NCBI RefSeq assembly: GCF_001306175.1
Contig: NZ_LGKN01000005.1
Location: 372,001-436,000, forward strand
Reading direction: 5' to 3'
DNA length: 64,000 nucleotides
Source of the DNA: Ardenticatena maritima
GTDB taxonomy: Bacteria > Chloroflexota > Anaerolineae > Ardenticatenales > Ardenticatenaceae
Part shown: piece by piece, positions 25,997 through 33,553 of the stretch
Numbering within the stretch: the stretch's first letter is position 1
Layout of the letters: every line of letters starts with the position of its first letter
The notes under the pieces: generated by a model
Told to the model about the DNA's origin: nothing
The model's input: the letters and a program-made list of their open reading frames with translations, nothing else
Database searches by the model: none
Translations under genes and position numbers: made by a program

Positions 25997-27301
25997 CTAC
26001 CATGTCATCTCATGGACGATGGCAAACGTGCGGTCGAGTTTTTCGAGCGCTTCATCCACATGCTCTTTGGTAGCGGTAAGCGGCGGCGCAATGCGCAGGA
26101 CGTTCCCGTACATGCCGCCTTTGCCGATGAGCAAACCGCTGGAACGCGCCACTTCCAACACGTAGTTGGTAGCGTCGGCGGCGGGTTCTTTGGTTTCGCG
26201 GTCGTTGACCAGTTCAACGCCCTGCATGAGCCCCTTGCCGCGCACATCGCCAATCATGGGGTATTTTTCCTGCAAGCGTTTCAAACCTGCGTGCAAGTAG
26301 TCGCCCACTTCCGCGACATGCGCGGGGTTGGCTTCCTCTTCCAAGACTTCAATCGTTGCGAGTGAGGCCGCACAGGAGACGGGGTTGCCGCCAAAGGTGC
26401 TGATGGTAAGCCCTTTGCCTTTCATCTCATCCGCGATTTCAGCGGTGGTGATGGTATTTGCCAGCGGGAAACCGTTGGCAATCCCTTTCGCCATCGTCAT
26501 CACATCCGGCACTACGCCCCAATGCTCAATGCCGAACCAGTATGTCCCCGTGCGCCCAAAGCCGGTTTGCACCTCGTCGGCGATGAACAATCCGCCATAG
26601 GTGTAGGCAATTTCCGCCACAATGCCGAAGTATTCGGGCGGCGGTGTGATGAAGCCCCCCACACCGAGAATGGGCTCGGCAATGACGGCGGCAATTTTGC
26701 CCGAGGTTTGCGTCTTGATGACATCTTCCACATCCTCAGCGCACGCCACGCCGCATTCGGGGTACGTCATTTTGAGCGGGCAACGGTAGCAGTAGGGCGC
26801 CATGGCATGTTTCACCCCGTGGGCGTGTGTGCCGCCAATGCGCCATGCCGCTTGCCCCGTCAGGCTCATGGCAAGCGCCGAACGCCCATGGTAGGCGTGG
26901 CGCAAGGCAATCACTTCTTGATGACCGGTGACCACGCGCGCCAGCAAGATGGCGTTTTCGTTGGCTTCGGTGCCGCTATTCGTGAAGTAGGATTTTTGCA
27001 AGTTTCCGGGTGTGATGTCGGCGATTTTTTCCGCCAGGCGCACATGTTTTTCGTTGGGGTAGAGCGTGGACGAGTGGATGAGTTTTTCCATCTGCTCGCG
27101 CGCAGCGTCGAGCACTTTGGGGTGTTTGTGCCCCACGCTGGTTGTCAAAATACCAGCGAAAAAGTCCAGATATTGGTTGCCTTCAACATCCCAGACGTAC
27201 ATTCCCTCGCCATGGTCAAGCGGGAGCGGGTCGGTGTAGTAAAGCAGATGGTTCGGCCAGAGGTATTTCCCCTGCAATTCGAGGATTTCGTAGGCGTCCA
27301 T
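25997..27301 (-). CDS. PLP-dependent class III aminotransferase
   Basis: A 434-residue enzyme of the ornithine/GABA/alanine-glyoxylate aminotransferase 2 class. Motifs: YFTNSGTEANENAILLAR (cofactor phosphate site), HAYHGRSALAMSLTG, DEVQTGFGRTGTYWFG (Asp for the pyridine nitrogen), TMAKGIANGFPLA (Schiff-base Lys) and STFGGNPVSCAAS. In the region around residues 165-185 it has a cluster of four cysteines (PYCYRCPLKMTYPECGVAC) as in AGXT2-like sequences. The amino donor cannot be fixed by eye. The ATG at 27301 follows AAGGAGG. It is divergent from an amino-acid-binding lipoprotein gene, which suggests a common role in amino-acid use. Confidence 0.9.
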   Translation of the reverse strand: MDAYEILELQGKYLWPNHLLYYTDPLPLDHGEGMYVWDVEGNQYLDFFAGILTTSVGHKHPKVLDAAREQMEKLIHSSTLYPNEKHVRLAEKIADITPGNLQKSYFTNSGTEANENAILLARVVTGHQEVIALRHAYHGRSALAMSLTGQAAWRIGGTHAHGVKHAMAPYCYRCPLKMTYPECGVACAEDVEDVIKTQTSGKIAAVIAEPILGVGGFITPPPEYFGIVAEIAYTYGGLFIADEVQTGFGRTGTYWFGIEHWGVVPDVMTMAKGIANGFPLANTITTAEIADEMKGKGLTISTFGGNPVSCAASLATIEVLEEEANPAHVAEVGDYLHAGLKRLQEKYPMIGDVRGKGLMQGVELVNDRETKEPAADATNYVLEVARSSGLLIGKGGMYGNVLRIAPPLTATKEHVDEALEKLDRTFAIVHEMTW

Positions 27302-27392
27302 ACAAGCCTCCTTGATTCGTTCAGACAGGCTGACGGTGCCGAGTATAGGCGGGGTGAGGGGGAGAAGCAAAAGCGCCATTCTCGGAACGTAT

Positions 27393-27422
27393 TTGCCAAA
27401 CCCTCCTCCGGTTTTCTATAAT
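27393..27422 (+). promoter_or_regulatory. Promoter of the amino-acid-binding lipoprotein gene
   Basis: TTGCCA (27393-27398), 18-bp spacer, perfect TATAAT (27417-27422), 90 bp before the start codon. Confidence 0.7.
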
Positions 27423-27511
27423 GCCCCTACCCACGCCAAGCCCTTCGTGTTTTCACATGCACACATTGGCTACGGCGGAGGAAACTTTTGTTCAAGCAAG
27501 GAGGAGAAGGT

Positions 27512-28330
27512 ATGAAACGTCTGTTTGCGCTCTTGGTCGTGCTGGTGTTGGCGCTGGCCGCATGCGGCGGCGGCAATGAAGAAGCCGCCCAAACCGGAGG
27601 CGGTACCGATTTGGGTGGTCGCGAGATTCTCATCGGTTCGGATACCGCCTACCCGCCGTTCGAGTTCGTGGATGAAAACAACCAAATTGTGGGCTTCGAC
27701 GTGGACATGATGAACGCCGTCTGTGAGATTGCCAACTGCAAGCCGAAGTTTGTCTCGGCGCAATGGGACGGTATTTTTGCCGCGCTTGCCGCCGGTGAGT
27801 TTGATGCCGTGGTCTCGGCGGTGACGATTACGGAAGAACGCGACAAGCTGATTGACTTCAGCCGCCCATATCTCAACGCCGGTCAGATTATCACCGTGCG
27901 TGTGGACAACAACGACATCACCAAGCCCGAAGACCTGAAAGGGCATGTGGTGGGCGTGCAGTTGGGGACCACGGGCGACATCGAAGCCTCGAAGTACGTG
28001 GAAGAAGAAAATATCCGCCGCTACGAAACGATTGACCTGGCGATGCTGGCGCTCGCCAACGGCGACATTGAGGCTGTGGTAGCCGATGCGCCGACCTCGG
28101 CGGATATCGTCAACAAGCAGTTTGCCGGGCAGTTGAAGCTGGTGGGTGAACCGTTCACTGAAGAATACTACGGCATCGCCATCAACCCGGAAGAGACAGC
28201 CGAACTCAAACCGGCGTTCGACGCCGCGCTGAAGCAGCTCATCGAAAGCGGCAAACTGGCCGAAATTGCTGAAAAGTGGGGCATTCCCGCCTCGGCGGTG
28301 CAGAACCTGCCCGAAAGCGGCTTGAAGTAA
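27512..28330 (+). CDS. Amino-acid ABC transporter substrate-binding lipoprotein (SBP family 3)
   Basis: A 272-residue lipoprotein with signal peptide MKRLFALLVVLVLALAAC (lipobox Cys about 18). The mature part is a family 3 solute-binding protein: ILIGSDTAYPPFEFVDENNQIVGFDVDMMNAV (typical entry to lobe 1, with the YPPFE ligand loop), VSAVTITEERDKLIDFSRPY, VGVQLGTTGDIEASKYV, and VADAPTSADIVNK. Such proteins bind polar or basic amino acids and deliver them to an ABC importer, but no permease or ATPase gene is adjacent; a strong terminator follows the gene. The ATG at 27512 has AAGGAGGAG upstream; the earlier in-frame start at 27488 would break the signal peptide. Confidence 0.93.
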   Translation: MKRLFALLVVLVLALAACGGGNEEAAQTGGGTDLGGREILIGSDTAYPPFEFVDENNQIVGFDVDMMNAVCEIANCKPKFVSAQWDGIFAALAAGEFDAVVSAVTITEERDKLIDFSRPYLNAGQIITVRVDNNDITKPEDLKGHVVGVQLGTTGDIEASKYVEEENIRRYETIDLAMLALANGDIEAVVADAPTSADIVNKQFAGQLKLVGEPFTEEYYGIAINPEETAELKPAFDAALKQLIESGKLAEIAEKWGIPASAVQNLPESGLK

Positions 28331-28346
28331 GTTGACGCACCCTCAA

Positions 28347-28378
28347 AAAACCGCCCGACCATGTGGTCGGGCGGTTTT
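28347..28378. terminator. Bidirectional terminator between convergent binding-protein and kamA genes
   Basis: AAAACCGCCCGACC (28347-28360) and GGTCGGGCGGTTTT (28365-28378) form a 14-bp perfect stem with an ATGT loop; A and T flanks serve both strands. Confidence 0.88.
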
Positions 28379-28397
28379 GCTATGGCACGCCACCGCG

Positions 28398-29768
28398 CTA
28401 GTTGAGCACAATATCGTCCACTGCAACGGAGTGCGGCGTTGCGCTCATGGCGTCTTCTTCAAGGTCGTATTCGTAGAAGAACTTCTCACCAAAAGCGGGC
28501 TTCAACTGGTCAAGCCAGGTCGCGTGCGGATCAAACTTGGCAAAGAAGGGGCGTCCCACCCATTCAGGCTTGCGCCCTTGCAAGAATTCCAGCACGAACA
28601 CGCGCTCGCCCGCCACACGCGCTGTCCCGACAACGCGCACTTTCCCCGGCCACGCCGACATCGAAGGGCCACGCACGGTACGCGCCACGCCGGAAACCTG
28701 GCGGTAGGCGTCGGCAAAAATGCGCTGTGCGCGCGCCAGCGGCACTTCAAAGTATCCCTTCGGGCCAGTATCACGTTCCACAAACATGTAGTATGGGATC
28801 ATGCCCAGGCGCACGGATTCGCGCCACATGGTCGCCCAGACATCGGGGTCGTCGTTGACGTGGCGAATGAGCGGCGCTTGCGTGCGAATTTCCGCCCCGG
28901 TGTTGCGAATACGGGCAATGGCTTCCTGCACAATGGGGGTCGAAAGTTCGCGCGGATGCGAGAAGTGCGCCATGAACGCCACATGGCGACCGCTGGCGAT
29001 AATCTCTTCAAAAAGCCGCAAAATGTCGTCAGCGTCGGCATCGCTCACATAGCGATACGGCCAGTACGCCAGCGATTTAGTGCCAATGCGAATGGTGCGC
29101 ACATGTTCCAGTTCAGGGCTGAGCAAGGGTTCAATGTAGCGGCGCAAGAGGCTCGCTTTCATTACCATGGGGTCGCCCCCCGTGAAGAGTACGTCCGTCA
29201 CGTCGGGGTGGCGTTTGAGGTATTCAACAAGCAGTTCCACCTGCCGCGATTGGAATTTGAGTTCTTCGATCCCCACAAATTGCGCCCAGCGGAAGCAATA
29301 GGTGCAAAACGCATGGCAGGTTTGCCCCTGCGCCGGGAAGAAGAGGACGGTTTCGCGATATTTATGTTGAATGCCCCACAGCCGCTGCCCATCCATTTCC
29401 GGCACGTTGTGCGTCATTTGCCCTGCGGGGTGCGGGTTCATGCGGAACCGAATTTCGTTGACCAACGTTTGCAGCGCTTGGCGAGAAACCCCATCGCGCA
29501 AGGCGTCACGCACACGTGCGTAGTCCTGTGGGTCAAGCATGCCGCGCTGGGGGAAGGTCAACTGGAAAATGGGGTCGTTGGGAATGTCGCTCCAATCAAT
29601 CAACTGCTCAACAACATACGGGTTCGTGCGGAAGGGGAGCACATGCGCCACAACTTCAATCGCTTCGCGCATTTCGGGGGTAAGCGTATGCCACACGGGA
29701 TGCTTCTTGATAGTGGCGAGCGTCAACGGTTTGTACTGCGTCATTTCATTCGACAAAACCTGCTTCAT
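28398..29768 (-). CDS. KamA-family radical SAM aminomutase (lysine 2,3-aminomutase-like)
   Basis: A 456-residue radical SAM enzyme. The iron-sulfur cluster motif is CHAFCTYCFRW (Cys 151, 155, 158; CxxxCxxC). Further family features are LFTGGDPMVM, IRIGTKSLAYWPYR, and VAFMAHFSHPRE with a conserved His. The N-terminal region WSDIPNDPIFQLTFPQ is typical of lysine/glutamate aminomutases. In lysine 2,3-aminomutase the PLP Lys lies in a GGGGK loop; here the comparable region reads MSAWPGKVRVVG, so K is kept but the Gly-rich loop is not, and the substrate may differ. The start follows AAAGGAGG. A structured RNA lies 50 bp upstream on the same strand. Confidence 0.88.
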   Translation of the reverse strand: MKQVLSNEMTQYKPLTLATIKKHPVWHTLTPEMREAIEVVAHVLPFRTNPYVVEQLIDWSDIPNDPIFQLTFPQRGMLDPQDYARVRDALRDGVSRQALQTLVNEIRFRMNPHPAGQMTHNVPEMDGQRLWGIQHKYRETVLFFPAQGQTCHAFCTYCFRWAQFVGIEELKFQSRQVELLVEYLKRHPDVTDVLFTGGDPMVMKASLLRRYIEPLLSPELEHVRTIRIGTKSLAYWPYRYVSDADADDILRLFEEIIASGRHVAFMAHFSHPRELSTPIVQEAIARIRNTGAEIRTQAPLIRHVNDDPDVWATMWRESVRLGMIPYYMFVERDTGPKGYFEVPLARAQRIFADAYRQVSGVARTVRGPSMSAWPGKVRVVGTARVAGERVFVLEFLQGRKPEWVGRPFFAKFDPHATWLDQLKPAFGEKFFYEYDLEEDAMSATPHSVAVDDIVLN

Positions 29769-29814
29769 TGCAACCTCCTTTCACACAAATAACACCATTT
29801 CTCTCTCCCAAACC

Positions 29815-30051
29815 TTCAGGCACAAACAGGCTAAGGCGGCTCACGCAACGCGTTGCCGCCGCCAGGTGATGCGCCGTTGCTCTTTCATTCAACCATCAAA
29901 TAGGGTGCGGTGGTCTCTTCCAAAAAGAGGCACAGCAGTAGAGAAAACGGCTCGCAGAGTAGGCGGAACAGAGAAAACTGCATGAGAGACCACACGAAAC
30001 GGGCACAACAGGAGTGGCAGTTCTGCAACAGCGCTTCACCTGTTTGTGCAC
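29815..30051 (-). ncRNA. Candidate rod-shaped structured RNA, 6S RNA-like
   Basis: In a 368-bp gap without a gene, the reverse strand can fold into one long nested hairpin. P1: GCACAAACAGG (30049-30039) with CCTGTTTGTGC (29830-29820), 11 bp. P2: GCGCTGTTGC (30034-30025) with GCAACGGCGC (29880-29871), 10 bp including one G-U pair. P3: GTGGTCTCT (29993-29985) with AGAGACCAC (29918-29910), 9 bp. P4: GCAGT (29981-29977) with ACTGC (29939-29935). Between P2 and P3 lies a nearly symmetric internal loop of 31 and 29 nt; the 3' side between P1 and P2 bears a local GC-rich hairpin (GGCGGC/GCCGCC). The P2 mismatch is a wobble only on this strand, and a consensus promoter ends exactly at P1. A closing stem, large central bubble and apical stem is the plan of 6S RNA (ssrS). 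No terminator was seen at the 3' end, so processing or read-through into kamA is possible. An unknown RNA class is the main alternative. Confidence 0.5.
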
Positions 30052-30057
30052 AGTTTC

Positions 30058-30085
30058 ACTATATAGATGAAGCGACGTGTGTCAA
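30058..30085 (-). promoter_or_regulatory. Promoter of the structured RNA
   Basis: Reverse strand: perfect TTGACA (30085-30080), 16-bp spacer, TATAGT (30063-30058). The predicted first nucleotide is about 30051, the base of the P1 stem. Confidence 0.7.
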
Positions 30086-30136
30086 ATAGCCCAAAATGGC
30101 TATACAGGCGTGGCAGACGTCAAAGCGGTCTCTTTG

Positions 30137-30682
30137 TCAGCCCGCTTCTTCTTCACTCTCGAACCACTCCGGCCGCCGCCAGCGCGCCAACGCCCGTAAT
30201 ACCAGGTGCTCGTAGGTTTCCTGCCGCCCCACCAGCCCATTTGTCAGCAAGCCAATCGCGCCCATTTTCTGCTTGGTGTTGTGTTCATCGCTCAGGCGGT
30301 CCATCAGCGTGCCAAGTTCGTGCCCGGCGCGCAATCCTTCAACAACAGCCGGCGGCAACAAAATCAAGCCGCCGCCCGCCCAGCCAACACGCCCATCCCG
30401 ATCGACAATCGCGCACCACGCGCCGGTATACCACTCACCATCGTACTCAAACACACCACCTTCCAGCCCGACACCAAACTCGGCGTTGGGATACGCCGCC
30501 AGTGCCGCTTGCGCCCGATTGCGCGCCCCCCGGCGCGTTTCCGCATGCCCGATTGGCTGAGGAGAGACACCGCTCGGCGCATCCACGGCGCGCACCTCCC
30601 ACGCATCGCCCAGTTTGGCAAACGCCGCCTGAACAGCCGCCACCTTCACCGGATTCCGACTTCCCACCACAACAATCGGCAT
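30137..30682 (-). CDS. DUF84 inosine/xanthosine triphosphatase
   Basis: A 181-residue protein of the YjjX/DUF84 family, which hydrolyses non-canonical purine triphosphates such as ITP and XTP and so cleans the nucleotide pool. Signatures: VVVGSRNPVKVAAVQAAF at the N-terminus, QPIGHAETRRGARNRAQAAL, FGVGLEGGVFEYDGEWY (substrate loop), GGGLILLPPAVVEGL, ELGTLMD and the ending GAIGLLTNGLVGRQETYEHLVLRAL. The ATG at 30682 follows AGGAGGAA. Longer upstream extensions of the frame cross the promoter of the divergent gene and are not real. Confidence 0.9.
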   Translation of the reverse strand: MPIVVVGSRNPVKVAAVQAAFAKLGDAWEVRAVDAPSGVSPQPIGHAETRRGARNRAQAALAAYPNAEFGVGLEGGVFEYDGEWYTGAWCAIVDRDGRVGWAGGGLILLPPAVVEGLRAGHELGTLMDRLSDEHNTKQKMGAIGLLTNGLVGRQETYEHLVLRALARWRRPEWFESEEEAG

Positions 30683-30699
30683 GGCTTCCTCCTGATTGG

Positions 30700-30729
30700 T
30701 TGTTCGCTTGTGCATGTTGCGCCTACAAT
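30700..30729 (+). promoter_or_regulatory. Promoter of the pterin dehydratase-like gene
   Basis: TTGTTC (30700-30705), 18-bp spacer, TACAAT (30724-30729), 46 bp before the ATG at 30775. Confidence 0.5.
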
Positions 30730-30774
30730 AGGAGAGCCGTTGGCAAGCGCAAATCAACAGACAGGAGGTGCCAG

Positions 30775-31122
30775 ATGAGCGATGTTCTGCTTGACCATGA
30801 CCAGGTGCGTGCGTTGCTGGATGAAGCCGGTTTGACAGCGTGGAAAGTGGTGGAGAATGCGCTGGAACGTACATTCGCCACAGAGGGGTGGCCCACCTCG
30901 CTCTTGCTCACGAATGCGATTGGCTACATTTGCGAGGCGGCATGGCATCACGCCGATATTCACGTCTCGTACAACCGTGTAGTCGTCCACCTGACAACGC
31001 ACTCCGCCGGCGGTATCACGATGAAAGATGTGGAATTAGCGCGCAAAATCGAAGAAATCACCATGTGGCGACCAGCCGAAGGTGCTGCGCTGAGCGGTAT
31101 TCAGCGCCCCTTTGTCTCGTAA
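30775..31122 (+). CDS. 4a-hydroxytetrahydrobiopterin dehydratase (PCD/DCoH family)
   Basis: A 115-residue protein of the normal length for pterin-4a-carbinolamine dehydratase, which dehydrates the carbinolamine formed during aromatic amino-acid hydroxylation. Family marks: LTAWKVVENALERTFATEGW, the active-site stretch EAAWHHADIHVSYNRVVVHL with the His-His pair (the usual HHPE is HHAD here), and TTHSAGGITMKDVELARKIEEI. No aromatic amino-acid hydroxylase gene is nearby; bacterial members often have unrelated or unknown roles. The ATG at 30775 follows AGGAGGTG. The reading frame runs open far upstream through the opposite gene, which is an artefact. Confidence 0.9.
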   Translation: MSDVLLDHDQVRALLDEAGLTAWKVVENALERTFATEGWPTSLLLTNAIGYICEAAWHHADIHVSYNRVVVHLTTHSAGGITMKDVELARKIEEITMWRPAEGAALSGIQRPFVS

Positions 31123-31137
31123 AGCGGCAAAGGGCAC

Positions 31138-31165
31138 TTGTCAGGGCAAGTCGCTGTGCTACAAT
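31138..31165 (+). promoter_or_regulatory. Promoter of the hyfDEF-like membrane operon
   Basis: TTGTCA (31138-31143), 16-bp spacer, TACAAT (31160-31165) with a TGTGC extension. Confidence 0.65.
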
Positions 31166-31197
31166 CCGCCCGCTCAGAGAAAGGAGCGGGCCTTTTT

Positions 31198-32823
31198 ATG
31201 GCATTGACGAATCCAGTTGTACTCAGCGCGCTGCTTTTGTTCGGCGCGGTTGCCATACCACGCATACCTCGCCTTGACTGGCCACTGCGCCAGATGTTGG
31301 TGCTGTGGCTGGCTGTGTTGGGGTTGCTGGCTACCCTGGCGTTTGCCGCCGTGCCTTCCTTCATGCAGATTATTTCAGCGTGGCAAAATTTTGCTGGTCC
31401 CGCGCATGTGCTGAGCCTGGAAAAAACCGCGGACGGGGTACGGCTGGGTGTGCTGGCGTTTCTCGCCGTGGTTGGCATTCTGACCGCCGGGCTGGATGAG
31501 ACGCACGAAACGCCTTTTTCCGAGCATATCACGGTTGTCCCAGCCATCGCCGTCACCCTGTTGCTTTTCGGGCTTTCGGGCAATCTCCTCACACTCCTGT
31601 TTGCCTGGACCTTGCTCGACCTTTTGGCGCTCATGGCGCTTGGTTTTCCCGGACGCTCCAATTGGACGCTTATGGCGGGCATTCTGCAAGGCGTTGGCTT
31701 GTTCCTGTTGCTGATTGCCACATTGCGCACATGGACATCTTCAACCACCCTGGCGTTTTTCGCCGTCACGACGGATGCGCTCACGCTTCACATTCTGTTG
31801 GCGGCGATGGCGGTACGCATGAGCCTCTACCCGCTTCACCTGTTCGCATGGCCCCAAATGCACGTTCCGCCCCACACCCGCGCGCTCCTTCCCCTGCTGA
31901 CGCTGGGCGCGGGGGGATTCTGGTGGTTGGTTTTTGGGGCATCACTCGAAACGCTCTCCTACGCATGGCTCGTTTACTTTCTGCTGGGGATTGGGCTGGT
32001 TGCTTCGGGGCTGCTCTTTTGGCGGGCGCGGCGTCCCGCTCTGCGCACCGCTACGCTCACGGTCTGGTTGGGGCATCTGCTGGCGCTGGCAGTATTCTTC
32101 AACATTCCCACGCTCGCCCACGCTATTCTCTGGAATGGCACGCTGGCGGCGGCTGTGATTGCCTTTCATGGTGGTTCACGCCCCTGGCGGCAGCCGTCAA
32201 CCTTGGCGCTGGGCATGGCGATTCTGGCGCTGAGTGGGCTTCCCGGCGGCGCACTGGGGGAAGTTGGGCGTTTGCTGGCAACGCTCACCACGCAGGGGCA
32301 TGATTGGCTGGCAGGGGCGGTTGTGGTTGGCATGAGCATGCTTTTTGCCGGCATGCTCGCTCTGCTGCGCCGCATGTATGCTCATGCCGAAGAAGCCGCA
32401 GACGCCGCTTCGGCAAACGAAACCGAGGAAGAAGAGGCTCCTTCAGCCCACACCCCCGACCGCACCTGGCTGGGGTTGATGGTGTTGGGGCTGGCGGCAT
32501 GGCCGGTTGTGGGTGGCGTGCTTGGCCTCGCGCCACCCGCAAGCGCGACGAGTGCCTTCCCTTGGGGCATGCACATCGCAACCTTGGGGCTTGCATGGCT
32601 CGCGGCGTTCTTCTTCATACGCCTGGAAACGAGCGTGCTCGGTTTGAGCGCTTGGCTCAACGCGCTTGCCGCCACGCTCAGCGCCCGCTGGCTCTGGCAA
32701 GGGGTTGGCGCGCTGGGGCTTTTGCTCATGCGTGCAACACGCGGCTTGCTCCGCGTTCTGGAAGGCGAAAACTATGGCTGGTTATTGCTTTTCCTGGTGA
32801 TTATCCTGATTCTGCTCTCATAG
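31198..32823 (+). CDS. Complex I/hydrogenase-4 antiporter-type membrane subunit (NuoL/M, HyfD-like)
   Basis: A 541-residue protein with about 14 membrane helices, related to NuoL/NuoM/MrpA/D. The core signature survives as AVRMSLYPLHLFAWPQMHVPPHTRALLPLL, equivalent to the canonical stretch with KxPLxPFHxWLPxAH. By eye, charged residues of the ion path are changed: the TM5 Glu is Asp 141 (WTLLDLLAL), the TM7 Lys is Arg 207, and the TM8 Lys (LLKLG) reads LLTLG. A charged cytoplasmic loop (about 400-420) is rich in Glu and Ala. It heads a tight operon with a HyfE-like and a second antiporter-type protein (10-bp gap, then 4-bp overlap). The ATG at 31198 follows AAAGGAG. Confidence 0.85.
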   Translation: MALTNPVVLSALLLFGAVAIPRIPRLDWPLRQMLVLWLAVLGLLATLAFAAVPSFMQIISAWQNFAGPAHVLSLEKTADGVRLGVLAFLAVVGILTAGLDETHETPFSEHITVVPAIAVTLLLFGLSGNLLTLLFAWTLLDLLALMALGFPGRSNWTLMAGILQGVGLFLLLIATLRTWTSSTTLAFFAVTTDALTLHILLAAMAVRMSLYPLHLFAWPQMHVPPHTRALLPLLTLGAGGFWWLVFGASLETLSYAWLVYFLLGIGLVASGLLFWRARRPALRTATLTVWLGHLLALAVFFNIPTLAHAILWNGTLAAAVIAFHGGSRPWRQPSTLALGMAILALSGLPGGALGEVGRLLATLTTQGHDWLAGAVVVGMSMLFAGMLALLRRMYAHAEEAADAASANETEEEEAPSAHTPDRTWLGLMVLGLAAWPVVGGVLGLAPPASATSAFPWGMHIATLGLAWLAAFFFIRLETSVLGLSAWLNALAATLSARWLWQGVGALGLLLMRATRGLLRVLEGENYGWLLLFLVIILILLS

Positions 32824-32833
32824 GTTCGCGCTC

Positions 32834-33553
32834 ATGCTCGATTGGGTTGGCTGGCTTTCATCAACGCAACTTGTGCTCATCGCCGCCATCGCCGCATCGG
32901 TGGTGGCTGTGGCGGTGGATTGGCGTCTTCTCCTTTTCATGCTTGGCACGGCGTATGCAGCCGCAAGCCTGCTGCTGAGTTCCGTCCTGCCCGCTCCACT
33001 GACGATTGTCCTGTTGGTGGGGGGGTTCTTCGTGGTGCTCCTGCTCTACTGGACGGGGCGGCATATTCAAGAAGCCATTGAAATCGCCACGGCGCCCGGT
33101 GGATGGAGCGACATTGAGCATGAAGTGTTGCCCATGAGCATGTCGTTTCGCCTGCTGGCGCTGGTTGTGTGGGTGATTGGCTTGCTGGCAATGGAACAGC
33201 GCCTGCGACTGCCGCCCGTGGACGAAGCGCTTATGACGGCGGCGCTCTGGATGATTGCCATGAGTTTGCTCGCCATCATCCTCACACGCGACCCCTTCAA
33301 AACCACGGTGGCGGTACTGATATTCGAGCAAGGCTTTGAGTTGGTCTTTCTGGCTATCGAACCGGGGTTAGTCCTCATCGGTCTACTAGGTGTGACCAAC
33401 CTGCTCACGGCGCTCGTCGGGGCATATCTCACAATCGCCCGCAATCTGCGTTTTGTGGAAGCCTTCCCCGACCCCCGTAGTCCTGAGGCGCTTGCACGGG
33501 CGTTAGCGGCTTTTCGGCGGCAGCGCATGTTCGCAGAGGAGGAAGCCGAATGA
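32834..33553 (+). CDS. HyfE-like membrane subunit
   Basis: A 239-residue protein with seven or so membrane helices. The second half, TTVAVLIFEQGFELVFLAIEPGLVLIGLLGVTNLLTALVGAYL, resembles the NuoK-like part of hydrogenase-4 component E and keeps several buried Glu residues. The length fits HyfE (about 216). Its place between two antiporter-like genes repeats the hyfD-hyfE-hyfF order of hydrogenase-4, where these subunits form the membrane arm. No hydrophilic NuoCD/I/B or NuoH-like gene is present in the window. Confidence 0.75.
   Translation: MLDWVGWLSSTQLVLIAAIAASVVAVAVDWRLLLFMLGTAYAAASLLLSSVLPAPLTIVLLVGGFFVVLLLYWTGRHIQEAIEIATAPGGWSDIEHEVLPMSMSFRLLALVVWVIGLLAMEQRLRLPPVDEALMTAALWMIAMSLLAIILTRDPFKTTVAVLIFEQGFELVFLAIEPGLVLIGLLGVTNLLTALVGAYLTIARNLRFVEAFPDPRSPEALARALAAFRRQRMFAEEEAE

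Noticed and set aside
29769-30136. A lysine, glycine, cobalamin or T-box riboswitch controlling kamA
   Set aside because: None of the conserved core motifs of these classes were found, and the nested rod-like pairing with its own promoter fits a free-standing RNA better.
30067-30774. Upstream extension of the pterin dehydratase frame
   Set aside because: It crosses the DUF84 gene and the divergent promoter; a ribosome site and the family start are at 30775.
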